Shown piece by piece: positions 23,837-37,214 of a stretch of DNA of 64,000 bases (its first letter is position 1; each line of letters begins with the position of its first letter). The stretch is from Apostichopus japonicus (Eukaryota; Echinodermata; Holothuroidea; Aspidochirotida; Stichopodidae): assembly GCF_037975245.1 (NCBI RefSeq), contig NC_092574.1, forward strand, positions 24,394,713-24,458,712, read 5' to 3'. A program made the position numbers and the translations under genes. Below the pieces are notes generated by a model. It saw only the letters and a list, made by a program, of their open reading frames with translations. It did no database searches and was not told the origin of the DNA.

Positions 23837-25000
23837 GCGAATCATTGCTTAAAGCCTAAGAAAGCAGCTGGGTATGATCAGGAGAGTTGTTATGGAACCC
23901 TCCCTGGTACGATGATTTCGAGCCAGATATTGTCAAGCAGATATTACTTTCATTCTCACCCCTTACTGAAATATCTGTACATATCGTTCACCACTGGGGT
24001 ATTCCAAGATAAGCTGAAGATTGCTAAGGTCTTTCCCATTTTTGAGAAAGGGGAATGCAATATCTACGAGAACTACCGACCAATCTAAATTCTCTCTTTT
24101 TATCTATGCTTTTCCAAAAGTATCGAACGTCTCATGTCCAACAGAATAATAAATTTCCTCCATGCTCATAACATACAATGCAAGGAACAATATGGATTCC
24201 GCCCTGGTCACTCAACTAAGCTTGCCCTGGCAGATACCATTGATAAATTATACGATAGCCTTGATAAGAAGACAACATTTATTGGTATATTCTTAGACCT
24301 ATCAAAACCTTTTGATACCATTGACCAATGTATTATTCTGAACAAGTTATCATTCTACGGCATTAGAGGACCAACCCTTATCTTGATGGACAGCTATACT
24401 TATCGAAACGTTTCCAGAATACTTCGTATAAGAACACCTTATCTGACCATGCTGAAATCCGCTGTGGTGTTCCTCGAGGTTCAATATTAGGACCACTTCT
24501 ATTCATTATATGTATCAATGACATCTGTCATATCTCTGATATTGCAAAAACTATTTTATTTGAAGATTAAATTAGTATATTTTCGAATCCAATAATTGGA
24601 ATATTTTACATGACATAGTATTCATGGAGTTATAATACATTTTACGACTGGTTTGCAACTAATTAATATGCTATCATTTAATCTTGATAAAACCAGCTAC
24701 ATTGTTTTCAGTAAAAGTCAATCTTCGTCTTAGAAAAAAGATATTTGAATGAATAGTAAGCCAATCAAGCATGTACATAGTACTAAGTTTCTCGAAGTAT
24801 ACATTGAAAAGTAAACTAACTTGGTGTGAAAATATTTCAAATATTGCAAACACTGTTGCGAAAAATGTTGCAATCATTTCTAAGTTGAAGCACTACTTTC
24901 CTCAGAATATTCTTAAAATGCTTTACCAAACATTAGTATTTTCCCACTTTTCATATTGCTCTATCTTTGAACAGACTTTTGTTAATGAAATGGGGGTAAA
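23837..25000 (+). pseudogene. LINE-B, reverse transcriptase part (resumed after the insertion)
   Basis: The LINE interrupted at 13591 continues here. It reads CLKPKKAAGYDQ, EQYGFRPGHSTKLALAD (24192 onward), GIFLDLSKPFDTID, then after frame breaks RCGVPRGSILGPLLF and ICINDICHISDIAKTILFED. The last holds ED where the family has ADD, so the catalytic motif is damaged. A segment ending [16 protein letters not shown] follows to about 25000, where it runs into a TA array. The C-terminal 100 or so residues expected for this family are missing. Many stops; not functional. Confidence 0.88.
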
Positions 25001-25003
25001 CGA

Positions 25004-25035
<32 letters not shown>

Positions 25036-25121
25036 TAGTAATATAGTTGTATGAAGCAAAACAGCTTTTAAAGTAAATACGTTTCTGTGTAAACTTTCAT
25101 TATTTGATTCTACATGACACC

Positions 25122-25127
25122 TTTATT
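25122..25127 (-). terminator. Polyadenylation signal of gene A
   Basis: AATAAA on the minus strand begins 8 nt after the TAA stop. The same spacing occurs in gene B (41880-41885). In gene C the corresponding hexamer is AATATA. No nearer alternative was seen. Confidence 0.6.
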
Positions 25128-25134
25128 TTCCATT

Positions 25135-28100
25135 TTAGTAGTCATATGTAGCGTCATAGCTGTAGTAACAAATGACCGAAAATACAGTCAGAATCACGGT
25201 ACTTCCAATTCCTAAGCCTGTCAGAATGGCTGCGACTTTTGCGTGTGACAGAGCCTTGTGAATGTTGGTGTCGATTCCAGTCAAAGCCTGTAGAAATGAC
25301 GGAGAAAGCAAAAATAAATAACATGCGAGCAATGTTATATATTACCTGACACACTCATTGGGACTTTTAATTATATTTATTATTCAGTGTTGCTTAACGG
25401 CCATCAGTGTTGAGGATGTTAAAACTTCCAATATTGATTGCAATTGTTGCCATTCGTTTGTAACATCTACATCGCCTACAGACACTTGTTCGTATTAGAA
25501 TAAATAACACGCAAAGAGCAAAACATGATAGAAATGAAAGAAAAATTGTAATCGATGGAAATAAAGGGTGTCATGGTAAAACGTCCATCATAGGATTGCA
25601 AATTATATAGAGTTATACTCGATTAGATTGGTCAAACTAACATTAACAGGCGAAAAAGTAGTTGACGCAGTGGCGGAGCGTCCATACAATCAGAGGGGCG
25701 GATCCCCCCCCCCCTGACGGACTTTTACCACCTTTTACTTATTCGCGATTATTGACTTTTTTTATTGCGCTTTCAAATACCTATTGACATTTGTCACATT
25801 TGGTTGGTGTAATTTTCTGACAATATTGCAATGACACATATTTATTCTTCGTTTATCTGCAAATTAGCAAGGCCCGAAAAGGGTCATTTCCGGCGATCTA
25901 GGGAGTATCTTTACTCAAAAATATGTTGTACGCTCCGCGCCAACCTGTGGTGGCGCCCGCTTAGATAGTGTCGAAAGCACCCCTACAGACCATTCTCGCC
26001 ACCCCTGACCAAGACCCCTAGCTCTACCACTGAGTCGACGCTGTTTTTAACTAACAGTCACGTGTATACCTTTATATAATACAAACAGCCGTAATCTATA
26101 AATTATCTTCAGAATACTGACCAAAATAGCAAAAACTATGGCCGGAATGGTGCAGCACAACGACGCGAGGCACAAAGAGAACACTATGGACAGCACCAAG
26201 GACAATATGGCCTTGGTCTTAATGGAAGATATCACATTTAAATCTTCCGGGCTTCGAATAATCTGTAAAACAAACGATACAGGAAAAATCTTTTAATTTT
26301 TAATAGAGTAATTGTTTTTCTATTTATTATTGAGGGCTTTTTGCCGTTGTATTGTGGCTGATTATAGTCATAGATTATAAATAATCAAATTGTTCTGATG
26401 TTGAGCAAACCTTGCATGACTGTTGATTTATGGTTGGGTGCACAAGGAAGTTTGAAGCCTTTCCACAAAGTCGTTATTATGTTGAAACGATTCTTGCATG
26501 ACTGTTGATTCATGGTTGGGTGAACAATAAATTTTGAGGCCTATTCACAATGTTGGAAATCTAAATTGCTAAGTGAATATAAGGTGCATATATTTTGTAC
26601 ATTGTAGACGTTTGAGTTCCATAAATATACGTTTTACTGTGAACTCATTTTGAACAAGGTCAGACATTGAATAATTTGAAAAGTGTTAACAATTTCCATT
26701 TGTAAAACTATTGTGACTTGTGCGCAAACAGTACCGTCATTCACAATTAACACACGTAGAATTTCTTAGTGTTGGTATCGATTATATATATAATAAAGCT
26801 AACAATACGCCTAACACAAATTTAACAAGTTGTTATTAAGTTGAGCAACTCTTGAACGACTGTTCATGGTTAGGTGCACAAGGAAGTTTGAAGCGTTTCC
26901 ACAATGTTGGAAACTGGAATTGCTAAATCAATAAAGGTGCATATATTTGTACATTGTAGGCGTATTAATTCCATATTTTATAAATCTCTAGTTTTGTCCC
27001 TAATTCAGGTTTGTTCAGTCATGTCACAATTCGTCTGATTTTCGAAAATGAAGTTCAGTCAAGTCGCCAACTCACAAGTCAATTGATTTTATCGCAGACC
27101 AATCCAAGTCACAAGTCGAGACATTTCAAGTTACAAGTTAATTCATTGGTTGTAAGTTGCGACACAAGCCAACTCTAGCAGCAACTGAAGTGATATGCTC
27201 TACATATAGGTACAGTCCTAACAAAATCAACCAGCTCAAATACAAAAAGGCTGCATCTTTGTGAAGTGATGATATCGGTCATGTTGTTGACCTGCTTCGT
27301 GAGCTCCAGTTGCAATGCTATGAGACGAGTAAATGCTACTTTGCATTAGACAGCAATTGAAAGTTATTTTAAAACTTGTACTTCAACCTCTCCCCTACAC
27401 TCTCTATCTCTCCCTCTCTCGATACAGAACATGAAATAATGACATACGTTACAGTAAAGTCATGAAACATGATCGTTGTCTGACGACAGTTACTAACTCT
27501 GTACAGCCAACATAACTCATATTGTACCATCGGAGGTGATGGTGGTGGGGCAAAGGGGGGGGGGGAAGGAGGTTGACGGGAAGGTTCTACTAATCTAAAA
27601 TTTAACACTGCCATGAATTAAAATTCAACACATACTTTTACAACTCGTTACACATACTAACGCAAAGTTGAAACATTCTGAATACATTATTTCGTCAAGG
27701 GAAGGGATACTCAATTTCGCCTATTGATTTTATGCTTAATGTTACTAATATAGCACATGCAAACTCAGTTAGCGAATCATCAGAACATACCATACCAAAG
27801 AAATATTGATAATTATAACATTAAATTATTAACTGATGCCATATTGTGACGTCACATCATACTTCATCCCCTCTTACATATCGATACTTGTAATTATGTC
27901 GTGGTAGTTGATACCAAACAAAATGACTACACTTTGAGGCGCAATAAACGACATATGTCTCCCATTGTGTCGTGGAAGGTAAAAGAAACAATGAATGTTT
28001 GTTTCGATCTTCTCCTACTTAGCCTTTCTTTCCATTTTCTTGGTGTCAAACAATTTGTTAGCGTCTACACTGGTGATTTCAACAAGTCAAATATGTTAAA

Positions 28101-28711
28101 GCCTAGTTATAAGTCATATGATTTTATCGCTAAGTCAAGTCAAATTTTGTCACTACTAACTATCTGATTATCTGAAGTCGAGTAACAAAATGTAACTCGA
28201 GTCTGACTCGAGTACAAAGTCATCGACTCTAGTCAATAACACTGTAAATAGATCCATTTAACACCGTTAATCAACTATCAGTAAGAAGTAGTGTCAAAGG
28301 AAGTTGAAGAGATATTTACGAATTATTTCTGAATTAGATTTTTTGCTCAAACAAATAAAGCATTCAGAATGTAATTGAAACATATTACCTGAGGTACATG
28401 TGGTACCGGTTGTGCCGTAATCATGGTGTTGGTACTTCCGAGATGTTGTGGTCCGGGATATCGTGGTCCGGGATATTGTGGTCCGGGATATTGTGGTCCG
28501 GGATACTGTGGTGGCTCTTCAATCTGAAGTTGGTCTGTAAAACATGGACAAAAGCATAAGAATATAAGTTAAGTTCAAACATTTAGTCCATTTTGTTAAA
28601 TAAAACACTTTTGGACGAAATTATGAAATGATGTATTGTTTGTTAATTAATCAAGTCTGATATTAAATCAGATGGCTTACCATTTTCGACCAAGTTTTTG
28701 TAATCCTCCAT
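25135..28711 (-). CDS. Dispanin/CD225-like two-TM protein, gene A
   Basis: Exons on the minus strand: 28711-28681 (MEDYKNLVEN), 28534-28389, 26262-26122 and 25287-25135, with GT-AG borders and phases 1, 0, 0. The total is 156 residues. Exon 2 encodes a proline-rich tail with four pentapeptides (QYPGP three times, RYPGP once) and QHLG. Exon 3 has a membrane segment, about residues 75-106 (LSLVLSIVFSLCLASLCC then IPAIVFAIL). Exon 4 has ALTGID, a HAKVAAILTG segment and a second hydrophobic stretch, ending Tyr-rich. The cysteine-rich first segment, short loop with Ala-Lys and second segment resemble CD225/dispanin proteins (IFITM relatives, membrane proteins often linked to membrane fusion or antiviral defence). 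Function here is inferred only from that. The start is the first ATG of the exon shared by all three copies; about 190 bp upstream is also conserved. Confidence 0.82.
25668..26032. mobile_element. hAT-like MITE in intron 3 of gene A
   Basis: A 365-bp element starts CAGTGGCGGAGC and ends with the complement of CAGTGGTAGAGC, flanked by 8-bp near-repeats AGTTGACG (25660-25667) and AGTCGACG (26033-26040). Gene B has an uninterrupted CGTCGACTAGTA site in the corresponding intron near 41325-41340. Short TIRs and an 8-bp duplication are typical of non-autonomous hAT elements. It is shared with gene C (55598-55994). Confidence 0.85.
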
Positions 28712-29210
28712 TGTCAGTTCGACTTCGTATTACTGAGTGATGTTGTTGTGTCAGAAGGTACCGTACGATTTGATTTTGACTATTACTTCCCTAACTGGTG
28801 CCCAAGAGTGCATCACGCATGAACAAACAGTCGCAAACACGGATGAACTTAAACAGTCAGTCCCCAGCGGTACGAAAAGCCCTTGCTATTCTTGTAGAAT
28901 ATGCATGGGGTTTCTTGACGTCACTCCTCATTAATATTTAATTAGGTAATACTTATCATTTTCGAAGGTCAATTTCACAGTCATTAACCAATTAATATGT
29001 CTGGTACTAACTGAATTTGATGAAAGAAAAGTGTCTTATCCAATCTTTATTAACAAAAGACACAAAAAAAGAGTAAAATGGAATTTTGGCCATATTTTCC
29101 GAACCTAAATTAACCATTTTCGTACTGTTTTTTTTTGTTTCCGAGTAATGTAGTGACTGTTCCGTTTCACGTTGGTACGTAATGCGCGAAATGCTTTAAC
29201 TAAGCGTGAT

Positions 29211-29736
29211 AAAACTTATGGAAATGAATTGCTTATATCATGGAACTCCATGCTTATATCGTATGATAACAGGAACTATTCATGGCCGTGAAATGACTTC
29301 TCTGTGGTGGATAGGGGCATATGGACGCCTGGAGATCATGAATTTCTCACTGCCAATACATCGGTTTGGTACATCCGCACATAAAAATACATGGAAGCAA
29401 TGCCATATCGTAACAATCGCTACTTATAGCACTACTTGCTGAAATCAGCCACTCAACACTGGTTTGAATTTATCAACAGCGATAATTTATTTAGAGACTC
29501 TCACCCATGCTGGTGCTCTTCAAATTCACCCTCCTGAAATTGTACATGGGGTGGCTAGTAATCAGCCTATGGAGCCTTGGCGGTATCGAGACAGGGGACT
29601 TTTTACTGGGTATATTTCCAACATAGCTAGTTTTGTGGAAACATGCAGATTATACAACAGGGAATTAAATTTGACACCTGAGAGGGCACTTTGGCTTAAA
29701 AATGGCCAGACAAAGCTGCCACTGTGACACCACGAT
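29211..29736. mobile_element. Insertion upstream of gene A, absent from gene B
   Basis: This 526-bp piece lies between TAAGCGTGAT and GATGAGGTCAG, which are fused in the gene B region (near 38380-38395). It is present, with extra length, upstream of gene C (59217-59825). Two open frames (29206-29442 and 29464-29727, plus) lie in it, including a PWRYRDRGLFTGYISNIASF stretch, but I do not recognise the protein and the gene C copy is frameshifted. Its class is unknown. Confidence 0.6.
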
Positions 29737-29739
29737 GAG

Positions 29740-31500
29740 GTCAGATTTGTTGGACATTTGGTCAGAGATCTTTTTTTTAAGAATGACAACACATTTACAT
29801 AATAATTAGTCATATGATGACATAAGTATATGAAATTACATATTAAATGGGTAATTTAACATGTTTGTGATAATATAACAACGGGTCAAGTCGACACCAA
29901 GCAGTTAGAACTTTTTTAGAAAAGTACATATAATTTCTAAAATATAATCACGGTGAAATAACTGTATATATCATTAAGCTAACAATACGCCTATTGTGTT
30001 GAAGCAATTCTTGCATGACTGTCGATTCATGGTTACAGTAGGTGAACAAGACATTTTGAGGCCTATTCACAATGTTGAAACTGGAATTGCTAAAGTTACA
30101 AGTTAATGCATTTGATTGTGAGTTGAGTCGCAATCCAAACTATACCTTCGATATACTCTTAATTTATGGCTTAACTACTATTATATGATGGACCTTGTTC
30201 GGTGAGGGGGGTGGGGGTTCCTATACTTTCTGGTCAAGTTACAGATCAACTAATGAAGAAGTGAAAATTGTGCACATTTATGACTTTCGTCCCAGGTTAG
30301 GGTGGATTTAAACCTAATAAGTCTCTATACACTCATGTTATGTTTAAAAGCACTCGTACTAATATCAGCAGTATATAAATATCATGTTTCTTTCAGAATA
30401 AAGGCAAGGAACTGTTCATACTGTCAGTACGAGTGCTTGGGAAGAATGATAAAAGAGGATAGTATGGCTGGTATAGGCATGAGGTTATTGTTCCAAAGGA
30501 CTTGCCATGGAGTACTCTAATTCAACCGATTCACACAGAGATTACAATAACTACTGTAAATCTTAAAGTTATATAATGTATATAGCTTAGCTTGGTACAA
30601 AAACAAATTAAAAGAGGGCATTAATATGGAGTTGAAATGACTTTAATTTGAATTTATGGAATTCTCTTTAAAAATCTAGATATTACTAAGGAATATAAAA
30701 TGAAATGATCATCTGTTTATAGTTTATTTATTCAATATAACTTAATACTCCAAGACGTTATAACGTTTTGATGAAATATCAATTAGTTGATAAATTGAAG
30801 AATAATTATTGATTTCTTGATGCTGGTCCTGTTCGTTGATTGATCTTTATAATAATATATATGAGAGGATTAATGAAAGCTATTTTTGGACCGTAATAAT
30901 AAAAAGGAAAAAAAAAAGAGAAATGTTCAAACTGATTTATTTCGACATTCTGAGGTCAGTTATTTTAAAAATATTTGTTCCCATAAATTGCGTGTATATT
31001 TAGATTCCGCTGTGTATATGCAGTTTACCGAAACGAAACAGATATTTTGTACACAATATATTTACCTCTATTGCACAGTTTGTGTTGTTACGTCTGTTTT
31101 TTTAGTATATGAATATTTATCATTTAATTTACATATTATTTACAGTATGTTGCTCTCACTTTCATTTCATTGGTTATTTAGTTATCGTCTTACTTTTGTA
31201 CATGAAAGAGTTATAATTTTTCAAAAAGTTGCTCATCAGTATGGTATCTTGTGGTATCAGATATCGGTATCATTCATACATACATACACACACACGCATA
31301 CAACACACAGACACATGCACACATACATACATACATACATACATACACACACACGCACACACTCTCCGCCTGCATGAATGCATAGGTTACGATTTCATCG
31401 AAACCAAAAACCATATTACGCCTCAACAGAGATCTCTCCTTTATGAGTATACATGCTAAGTGTAATCCCAATAAGGTCTAGTTTCTTCCATTTCATTTCT
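29740..31500. other. Region upstream of gene A without recognised genes
   Basis: Non-coding duplicated sequence shared with 59826-61980 and, up to about 30730, inverted at 37215-38380. It contains CA/CATA microsatellites at about 31275-31372. The open frame 30886-31377 ends in this microsatellite and is not recognisable. Confidence 0.6.
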
Positions 31501-31504
31501 GCAA

Positions 31505-31533
31505 CTGAAGAATGGCCGTGTTAACGCTCGAAA
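31505..31533 (+). other. Degenerate CTGANGA...GAAA motif
   Basis: CTGAAGA and GAAA are 18 nt apart, with only a weak stem between them (CGT/ACG). The paralogous site near 61988-62017 reads CTGAAAA, so the motif is decaying. The context CGAAATATTTTGTAACTG resembles PLE terminal regions. Confidence 0.3.
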
Positions 31534-31659
31534 TATTTTGTAACTGATTTATCGTTCTAAGTAATAAAGTTGGAAATGAAAGTATCATTTTCCCCCCTTT
31601 TCTCTTGTGGATATATATATATATATGTATATTGATTGATATATTGATATTGATATATT

Positions 31660-31722
31660 AATATTGATTGTATGTCCAGAGGTTCGAAACCGGTAGGGAA
31701 GGTCGTAATTCCACTGAATAAA
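31660..31722. repeat. Dispersed ~50-bp repeat with a GGTTCGAAACC box
   Basis: The segment ATTGTATGTCCAGAGGTTCG and the following 30 bases, ending GGTCGTAATTCCACT, occur here, at 33675-33722 and at about 62150-62200. It contains a perfect tRNA-type B-box (GGTTCGAAACC) and always lies next to TA-rich arrays or the tRNA-headed SINE, so it is probably part of a SINE. Confidence 0.6.
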
Positions 31723-32870
31723 AGTGTTAAATTAAACGTTAAACTTAAACATTTAGAAGAGCCGCTATATCTATTTTCAAGAAACTTAGTTGACAATCCA
31801 AAATAAACCTCCTGCCAGTACGATTAGACGCGAAAATTAATTTTCCGCAAAACTGTTTCCAGCACGCCCATTGTTTTCTGAATTCCTGACTCTTTTACCC
31901 CGGGAAAACAACAGCCAAACTCAAATCAATATGTCTCAAGAATCAACTATGGTCTTTATAGTCCCGAATCATCAGCCGGGCAAGTAAAAGAAAATGGCTG
32001 TGCCTACACTTTAAGGTGGCTTACTCCAATTAGAGTCTATATCAATCCGCTGGATGTTCACAGTCAGGAAAAGTGCCAAAATCTTAGTTTTTACGAAATG
32101 TTATCAATCAGGATCTTCTTTTTGTGGCTAACATGTTGAAGGGTATGAATGGAAGTACATTATTCAGGTGGATTCAAGTTAGCGTTAATCCTGAAAATTG
32201 TTGCTAAGCCACCTGACTACATGTGGTGCACAAAATTGGTCAATTGTGGCAATTTTAGACCCCTTTAGGCCTCCCAGGAGCAGCGTAGGAAAATTGTTTA
32301 CTACTGAGTGAAGATATTTGTTTACAAGTGAAGACAAATTCAGGCTCCGGATAGCGAAAAAATATCCACGGTCATGATGCAGAATTTTGATGGTGCCACT
32401 AAAGGCCAACTTTTCATCTATCCGGTGATGGGTAGCGTTTATCTACTGAGAACGTCTATCTAGACTTAGAGACCACATTACTTTTGTGATTTCTTATGTA
32501 AGTCGATGAAGCTTTTAATGGGCGTATGATACCTAACAATTCCGCCAGAGCCACCCCAATAAGGTAACATTAGTAATCATTAGCTATATGTACGTGTGTG
32601 ACCGTAAAATAGGGCCGAAACCGCCCACATGTTGGAACCCAAAGAAAGTGTCCCAACATGCATTTGACGTGGAAACAAAACATGTGGGCCAAAAAATGTT
32701 GGCTCAAAACATATTCTCCCCCTATTTTTTCCTCAAAATTTAGGTCCTAATTGTATCATTTATTTACAATATTTACACGTACTCTCATCTCGATCTTGTG
32801 CGATGCGTCGCGTCCGTTTAATGGTAGCGTTTATATTTGATTTATTACAGCCATATAATTCGACCTTCTG

Positions 32871-32923
32871 ATTGGCTGCTAATATATATCTGTATATATT
32901 CGAATTTGGACGCGTGTATAAAA
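32871..32923 (+). promoter_or_regulatory. Possible core promoter (CCAAT and TATA boxes)
   Basis: ATTGGCTG (an inverted CCAAT box) at 32871 and TATAAAA at 32917-32923 are 46 bp apart, and both are kept in the block II copy 2 (63252-63304). No open frame or known RNA follows clearly. Because the whole region is nearly identical between copies, conservation of the boxes is weak support. Confidence 0.3.
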
Positions 32924-33507
32924 TGGTATATCTGTCCCACAGAGCCTACCATACCCCTTTTCGTTGATCCCGAGTTTGCGATAATAGTTTCCATAGCCGT
33001 ATCATAGAGTTCGGCCAACTAGCAAATTGAAACCAAAAAAGTTCACTTCTGCACTGTCTTTATTTACGGCTCTGAAAGGTGCAAATAGGCGGCGACCTTT
33101 TTTATGTCTTTTTGATTTAGGGGGAACGTGAATGTCTTTTGATTTTGGGGTTGCAGTTTCGATAAATTGCGGGCAAATAAGGTTGTTTAAAATGACATTT
33201 TCAATCAGTTTGTATAACTCACAGTTTATTTAATTGAAAATTGGATGTGACATTAAAAATTGATCATAATAACACAGTTAAAACAGTGTTGACAATTAAA
33301 AGTTTGATTCGGAGAAGAATACTAATTCATGAACTAAACATGTGTATTTTCCTTACTTTACTTATTTTGTTAAGAGTTCAGGATTGTCATATATTCCCGC
33401 TGAGCATTATTTAAGGTTTCAAGTCATTATAAGGTTGGAAATGAAATAAAATTCATGTAAGTTTTCTATTTAATTTAAGGTATCAATTGAACAATTCTGT
33501 CCTGTTT

Positions 33508-33540
<33 letters not shown>

Positions 33541-33552
<12 letters not shown>

Positions 33553-33671
33553 GAAAATCGTAATGAGTTGGAAAATCAAGAACAGTGAAAAAACTTTCAG
33601 CCTCCACCGGGATTCGAACCACGGGCCTTCCGCTCTGTACGCGGACACCCTAAACACTAGGCTATGGACGC
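33541..33671 (-). mobile_element. tRNA-headed SINE
   Basis: Minus strand 33671-33600 is a 72-nt tRNA-like head. Its acceptor ends GCGTCCA/TGGAGGC pair at six of seven positions. The anticodon stem TCCGC/GCGGA is perfect with a seven-base loop (anticodon-position ACA), and it has a B-box GGTTCGAATCC. The T stem is imperfect. A unique tail follows (TTTTTTCACTGTTC to ATTACGATTTTCATT), ending in a TA array. The same tail occurs at about 42740-42805 and 54690-54765, where the tRNA part is truncated. No equivalent exists at this point in block II copy 2. Confidence 0.75.
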
Positions 33672-33827
33672 TGATTGTATGTCCAGAGGTTCGAAACCGG
33701 TAAGGAAGGTCGTAATTCCACTGTAGGCGTTTGTCACCTGTATCGAACAATACTAGTTCTGTTTTTGGTGACAAATTTTGCCTTACTCTAGAGATCAAAC
33801 ATTATGCAAACCAACTCGAAATCATTG

Positions 33828-34054
<227 letters not shown>

Positions 34055-34078
34055 CTGATGATCGCTCAACGCGTGAAA
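34055..34078 (+). other. CTGATGA-hairpin-GAAA motif at a TA array
   Basis: CTGATGA, a short stem CGC/GCG with a five-base loop, then GAAA. Identical at 63864-63887 in block II copy 2. CTGATGA is the canonical hammerhead core. No partner stem III or cleavage site was identified by eye. Confidence 0.45.
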
Positions 34079-34394
34079 CTCTGAGTTACAACTACTCGTG
34101 TTCCACTAGTCTCAACTAGTCTCAACATATATTTCGCTCTGTACCCCGGACATTGAACACTCTGCGCCAAGATAGACGCCAACCAACCAACTCTATATAT
34201 AAATATATATATGAATATATATATAGATATATAAAGATATATAAATAACTATAGCCTACTATATAACTATAACCTACATCCATTCCTTCTCTTTTATTCA
34301 TTGGATAGAAATATTTTAATTATACTTAGTTGGTAACAACATCGTTATGTTTATGTCTCTCTATAATGGGTTTGTTGATAGACAACAACCATAA

Positions 34395-34688
34395 TTAAAA
34401 AAAAAAATTAAGAAAAAAAGAGAGGATAAAACGGAAGTCGAGAGACCGTGAAAATGAGAGCGATGGAGAGAGAAAATGAAAACGATGATGGGATGATATG
34501 GTTTAATGTACAATACGTGTAGACATTTTATATATCATATTATGAGATTTTAGAGAATCCAAGAAAATATGAGTATATATTTATCATCTTATCCGACGGA
34601 ATTTGCATTCGTGGATGTTAGAACGTGATTATACCGGAAACCGCAAACGACGATGTTTATAAAACCGAATTACGTCCACAAACATATT
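34395..34688. repeat. Third, partial copy of the start of block I
   Basis: Matches about 415-540 joined to 1010-1155 of block I, i.e. it lacks the 540-1008 segment, and it stops where a MITE begins at 34689. Its position directly after block II copy 1 suggests that blocks I and II once formed one tandem unit. Confidence 0.85.
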
Positions 34689-34958
34689 CAGGGGCGTATC
34701 CAGGATTTTCTAACCCGGTGGGCGCAAAGTACTATCTAAGCGGAGCGCCACCATCTTCGCGATGTCTTGGCGTTTTTCTTCTGCTCCCTCCTTTTCTCCC
34801 TTTCTTCTTTTTCTCTCTTTTTTCTTTTTCTTTTCCCTTCCTTTCTCTCCCTCCTCTTTTTCCCCCTCTTTTTTCCCTTTCTTCTATTTTCTTTTTCTCT
34901 CCTCTTTTTCTTACCCGGGGGGCGCACGCCCCAACGCCTCTCCCTGGATACGCGCCTG
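34689..34958. mobile_element. MITE with CAGGGGCGTATCCAGG termini
   Basis: A 270-bp element starts CAGGGGCGTATCCAGG and ends CCTGGATACGCGCCTG, an imperfect inverted repeat. Its interior is a CT-rich strand (about 34780-34912) between GGGCGC-type motifs. Such termini are common in short non-autonomous DNA transposons (often hAT-like). A clear 8-bp target duplication was not found. Confidence 0.75.
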
Positions 34959-37214
34959 AGAGTGTATGTTCAGCTAGCATTCACCAGCCAGCCATGTAGA
35001 TGATGAAGGGGGCTAGTAGTCCCAATATTGTTATATTGAGCCTTATGTTGTGGGCGGAGGTCATATATTCGTTGAGTTCACCAGGGGTCAAATTGTGGAA
35101 ACCATTGTTTATCACAATATTTTAACAAGGACAGATGTCATATTTAGTATTTTGATGTATCACATTTAGTACAAGAAGCCAGTTGTTGAGGTCAATGGTC
35201 ATTTCAGGACAGCCTGTGTCATTGTGAATTATTGTTTGTCACATCACACTGCTTTTCACTGTATAACTAAGATCAAAATGACATCTATATGATCACCGTT
35301 TTATCTTTGTAACCATAACTTTGAAACAGCTTTGAACGATGAAAGGATCTAATTGAAATGGAGCTATATTGTGAGAATTACCGTATACACACAGTCTCTA
35401 TATAAATTACGAAGCCACTATCGTTTATGCTAAAGAATCTACGATATGACGAATAGCAGCAACCAATCAAAGCATTGGCTTCATATGATTTGCTTTAAAT
35501 AAGAAGATATTCATTCATAATTGTATGTGTGGCTAAATGTGTAAGACTGCATTGACTCCTTACATAAGTGCTCATTCTGGACACTCAAAGAGTAAACTTC
35601 AGAAATAAGAGATTTGCCAAGACCAAGCAAGATGATATACCAAATTGGAATTGGTCTAAAGTCCGAGTGCAGAAAACTGGACTCGAGTGTATATTACACA
35701 TTTCTTTGTGGGTATACTGTACGGGTGGGATCTACATTAAATACGTGTTTGTTGCCACATTGTTCAGTTCAGTGGTGTTGTTATTGTTTGTTGTGTAGGG
35801 CAATCAATCTTGTAAAGCTTTATACAACAGACACATCCCTACCTGTGATTCATTGATTAACGGTAAACTGTAACCGTGGGTGCTTTTTTGTTTTTTAAAT
35901 TATGTGATGCAACTTACCAGGTAGAAACAATTAAACACAAGAACACTGTGGTACAACAAATTTGAACACATTGTTAGTAACAAATGATGAAGCCACAAAT
36001 GAAAGTATGAGTTCATGTACAAGAATTCAAAATAATAACAATCTTGGAAGCTAGGAAAGTTTTAAAGAAAATGGTTACACATCTCTAAAAGAGTAATGGC
36101 GTTCCGTTATAACAATTCCTCATTCATATAAACACTTAATAGACATGCCGTTTTAACTGCAACTTTAAACTAGGGAGTTGAAAAAAATATTCATCTGTTT
36201 GCACAAATCGTAGATATAACCCTCAGTGTCAACGTGTAAATTGTGTATACAAGAGTACAGCGACACATGATTCGGTATTTGAGCAGGTTTCCAATAACAT
36301 GTTTTTGTACTTTTTGGAATAATATCTTTCTTTCTTTCTTTTAAAAAAACCGCAACTTCTCAAAAGAATCAAAATTTATTCCAATCCTTTGTATAGATGA
36401 TTGAATTTGTTTCAAAACAAATAAATGATAACAATCAACCGCAAAGTAGAAGGTTAAAAACACTCCCGTTACAAAGAAGTTTCATGCTGAAAGCAGTCAA
36501 TGATGCGTTTCCAAATTTCCTGTGATTTGTTTGGCTAATAGTACCTACCATTGTCTGCAAAAATTTTTGTATTTATCGTGCTCAATAAACACAACGTATT
36601 ATGCTTAAATAACTTATTTATATAGCGCATTATACTGACGGTCTCAATGCAACTAATTGTAACGTTGCTGTCCCGTGTAGAGATAGCAAAGTTTGTAGTA
36701 TAGGCTCTCATGTGTGTGCACTCTCAAATATCACAACGTGTATGGTTGGCCACAGTGGACAAAATTTAGAAATTATGACGACATATCAGAGGGCAGGACT
36801 TTTGTTATGTCTACATAAAATTGATTTGATGTGGACATAAATTCAAATTAATGCTGGCATATATTAAAATAATGTTGGCACCGTACCGTACCAGCTGCGT
36901 ACTGATAATGCAGTTGGCACCTTCCTCTTTCAATCTGTTTCAATCTGTGTGAATATTAATGTACATTTAAAGAGTTGTGTCTGTATTGCATGTATGGGCT
37001 ACCACATTATGTCAAAATATTCTTGCTATGAGTTGCACTTCTCTTTATATAGTAAGTACACCTTGTAAAGGGTTTCAGTGCAAACACATGAATTTATTTG
37101 TAATCTAAGATAATACATATAATATTAATGTCCCCACGCTTCCATAGGCATGTGTTGTATAGTTTGCATTTATGATTTTCAATATGCACATTATAAACCT
37201 ATAACTATAGGATA
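34959..37214. other. Single-copy spacer without recognised genes
   Basis: This stretch is not part of any duplication visible in the window. No protein domain, tRNA or transposon ends were recognised. It holds a short TTTC microsatellite near 36327-36345. Short open frames such as 35568-35798 look random. Confidence 0.6.

Noticed and set aside
30886-31377. 163-residue open frame (counterpart 61405-61734)
   Set aside because: It ends in a CA/CATA microsatellite, is not preserved at its start in copy 2 and matches no protein I know.
32940-33010. Faint resemblance to 5S rRNA (GCCTACCATACC) downstream of the TATA box
   Set aside because: The similarity is limited to about a dozen bases and the internal promoter boxes of 5S are not there.
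33600-33671. Functional tRNA gene with anticodon ACA
   Set aside because: The T stem pairs poorly, the anticodon would be unusual, and a SINE tail with sister copies follows directly.
34625-35003. Several overlapping open frames rich in Phe/Ser/Pro or Lys/Arg/Glu
   Set aside because: They come from the CT-rich interior of the MITE at 34689-34958.
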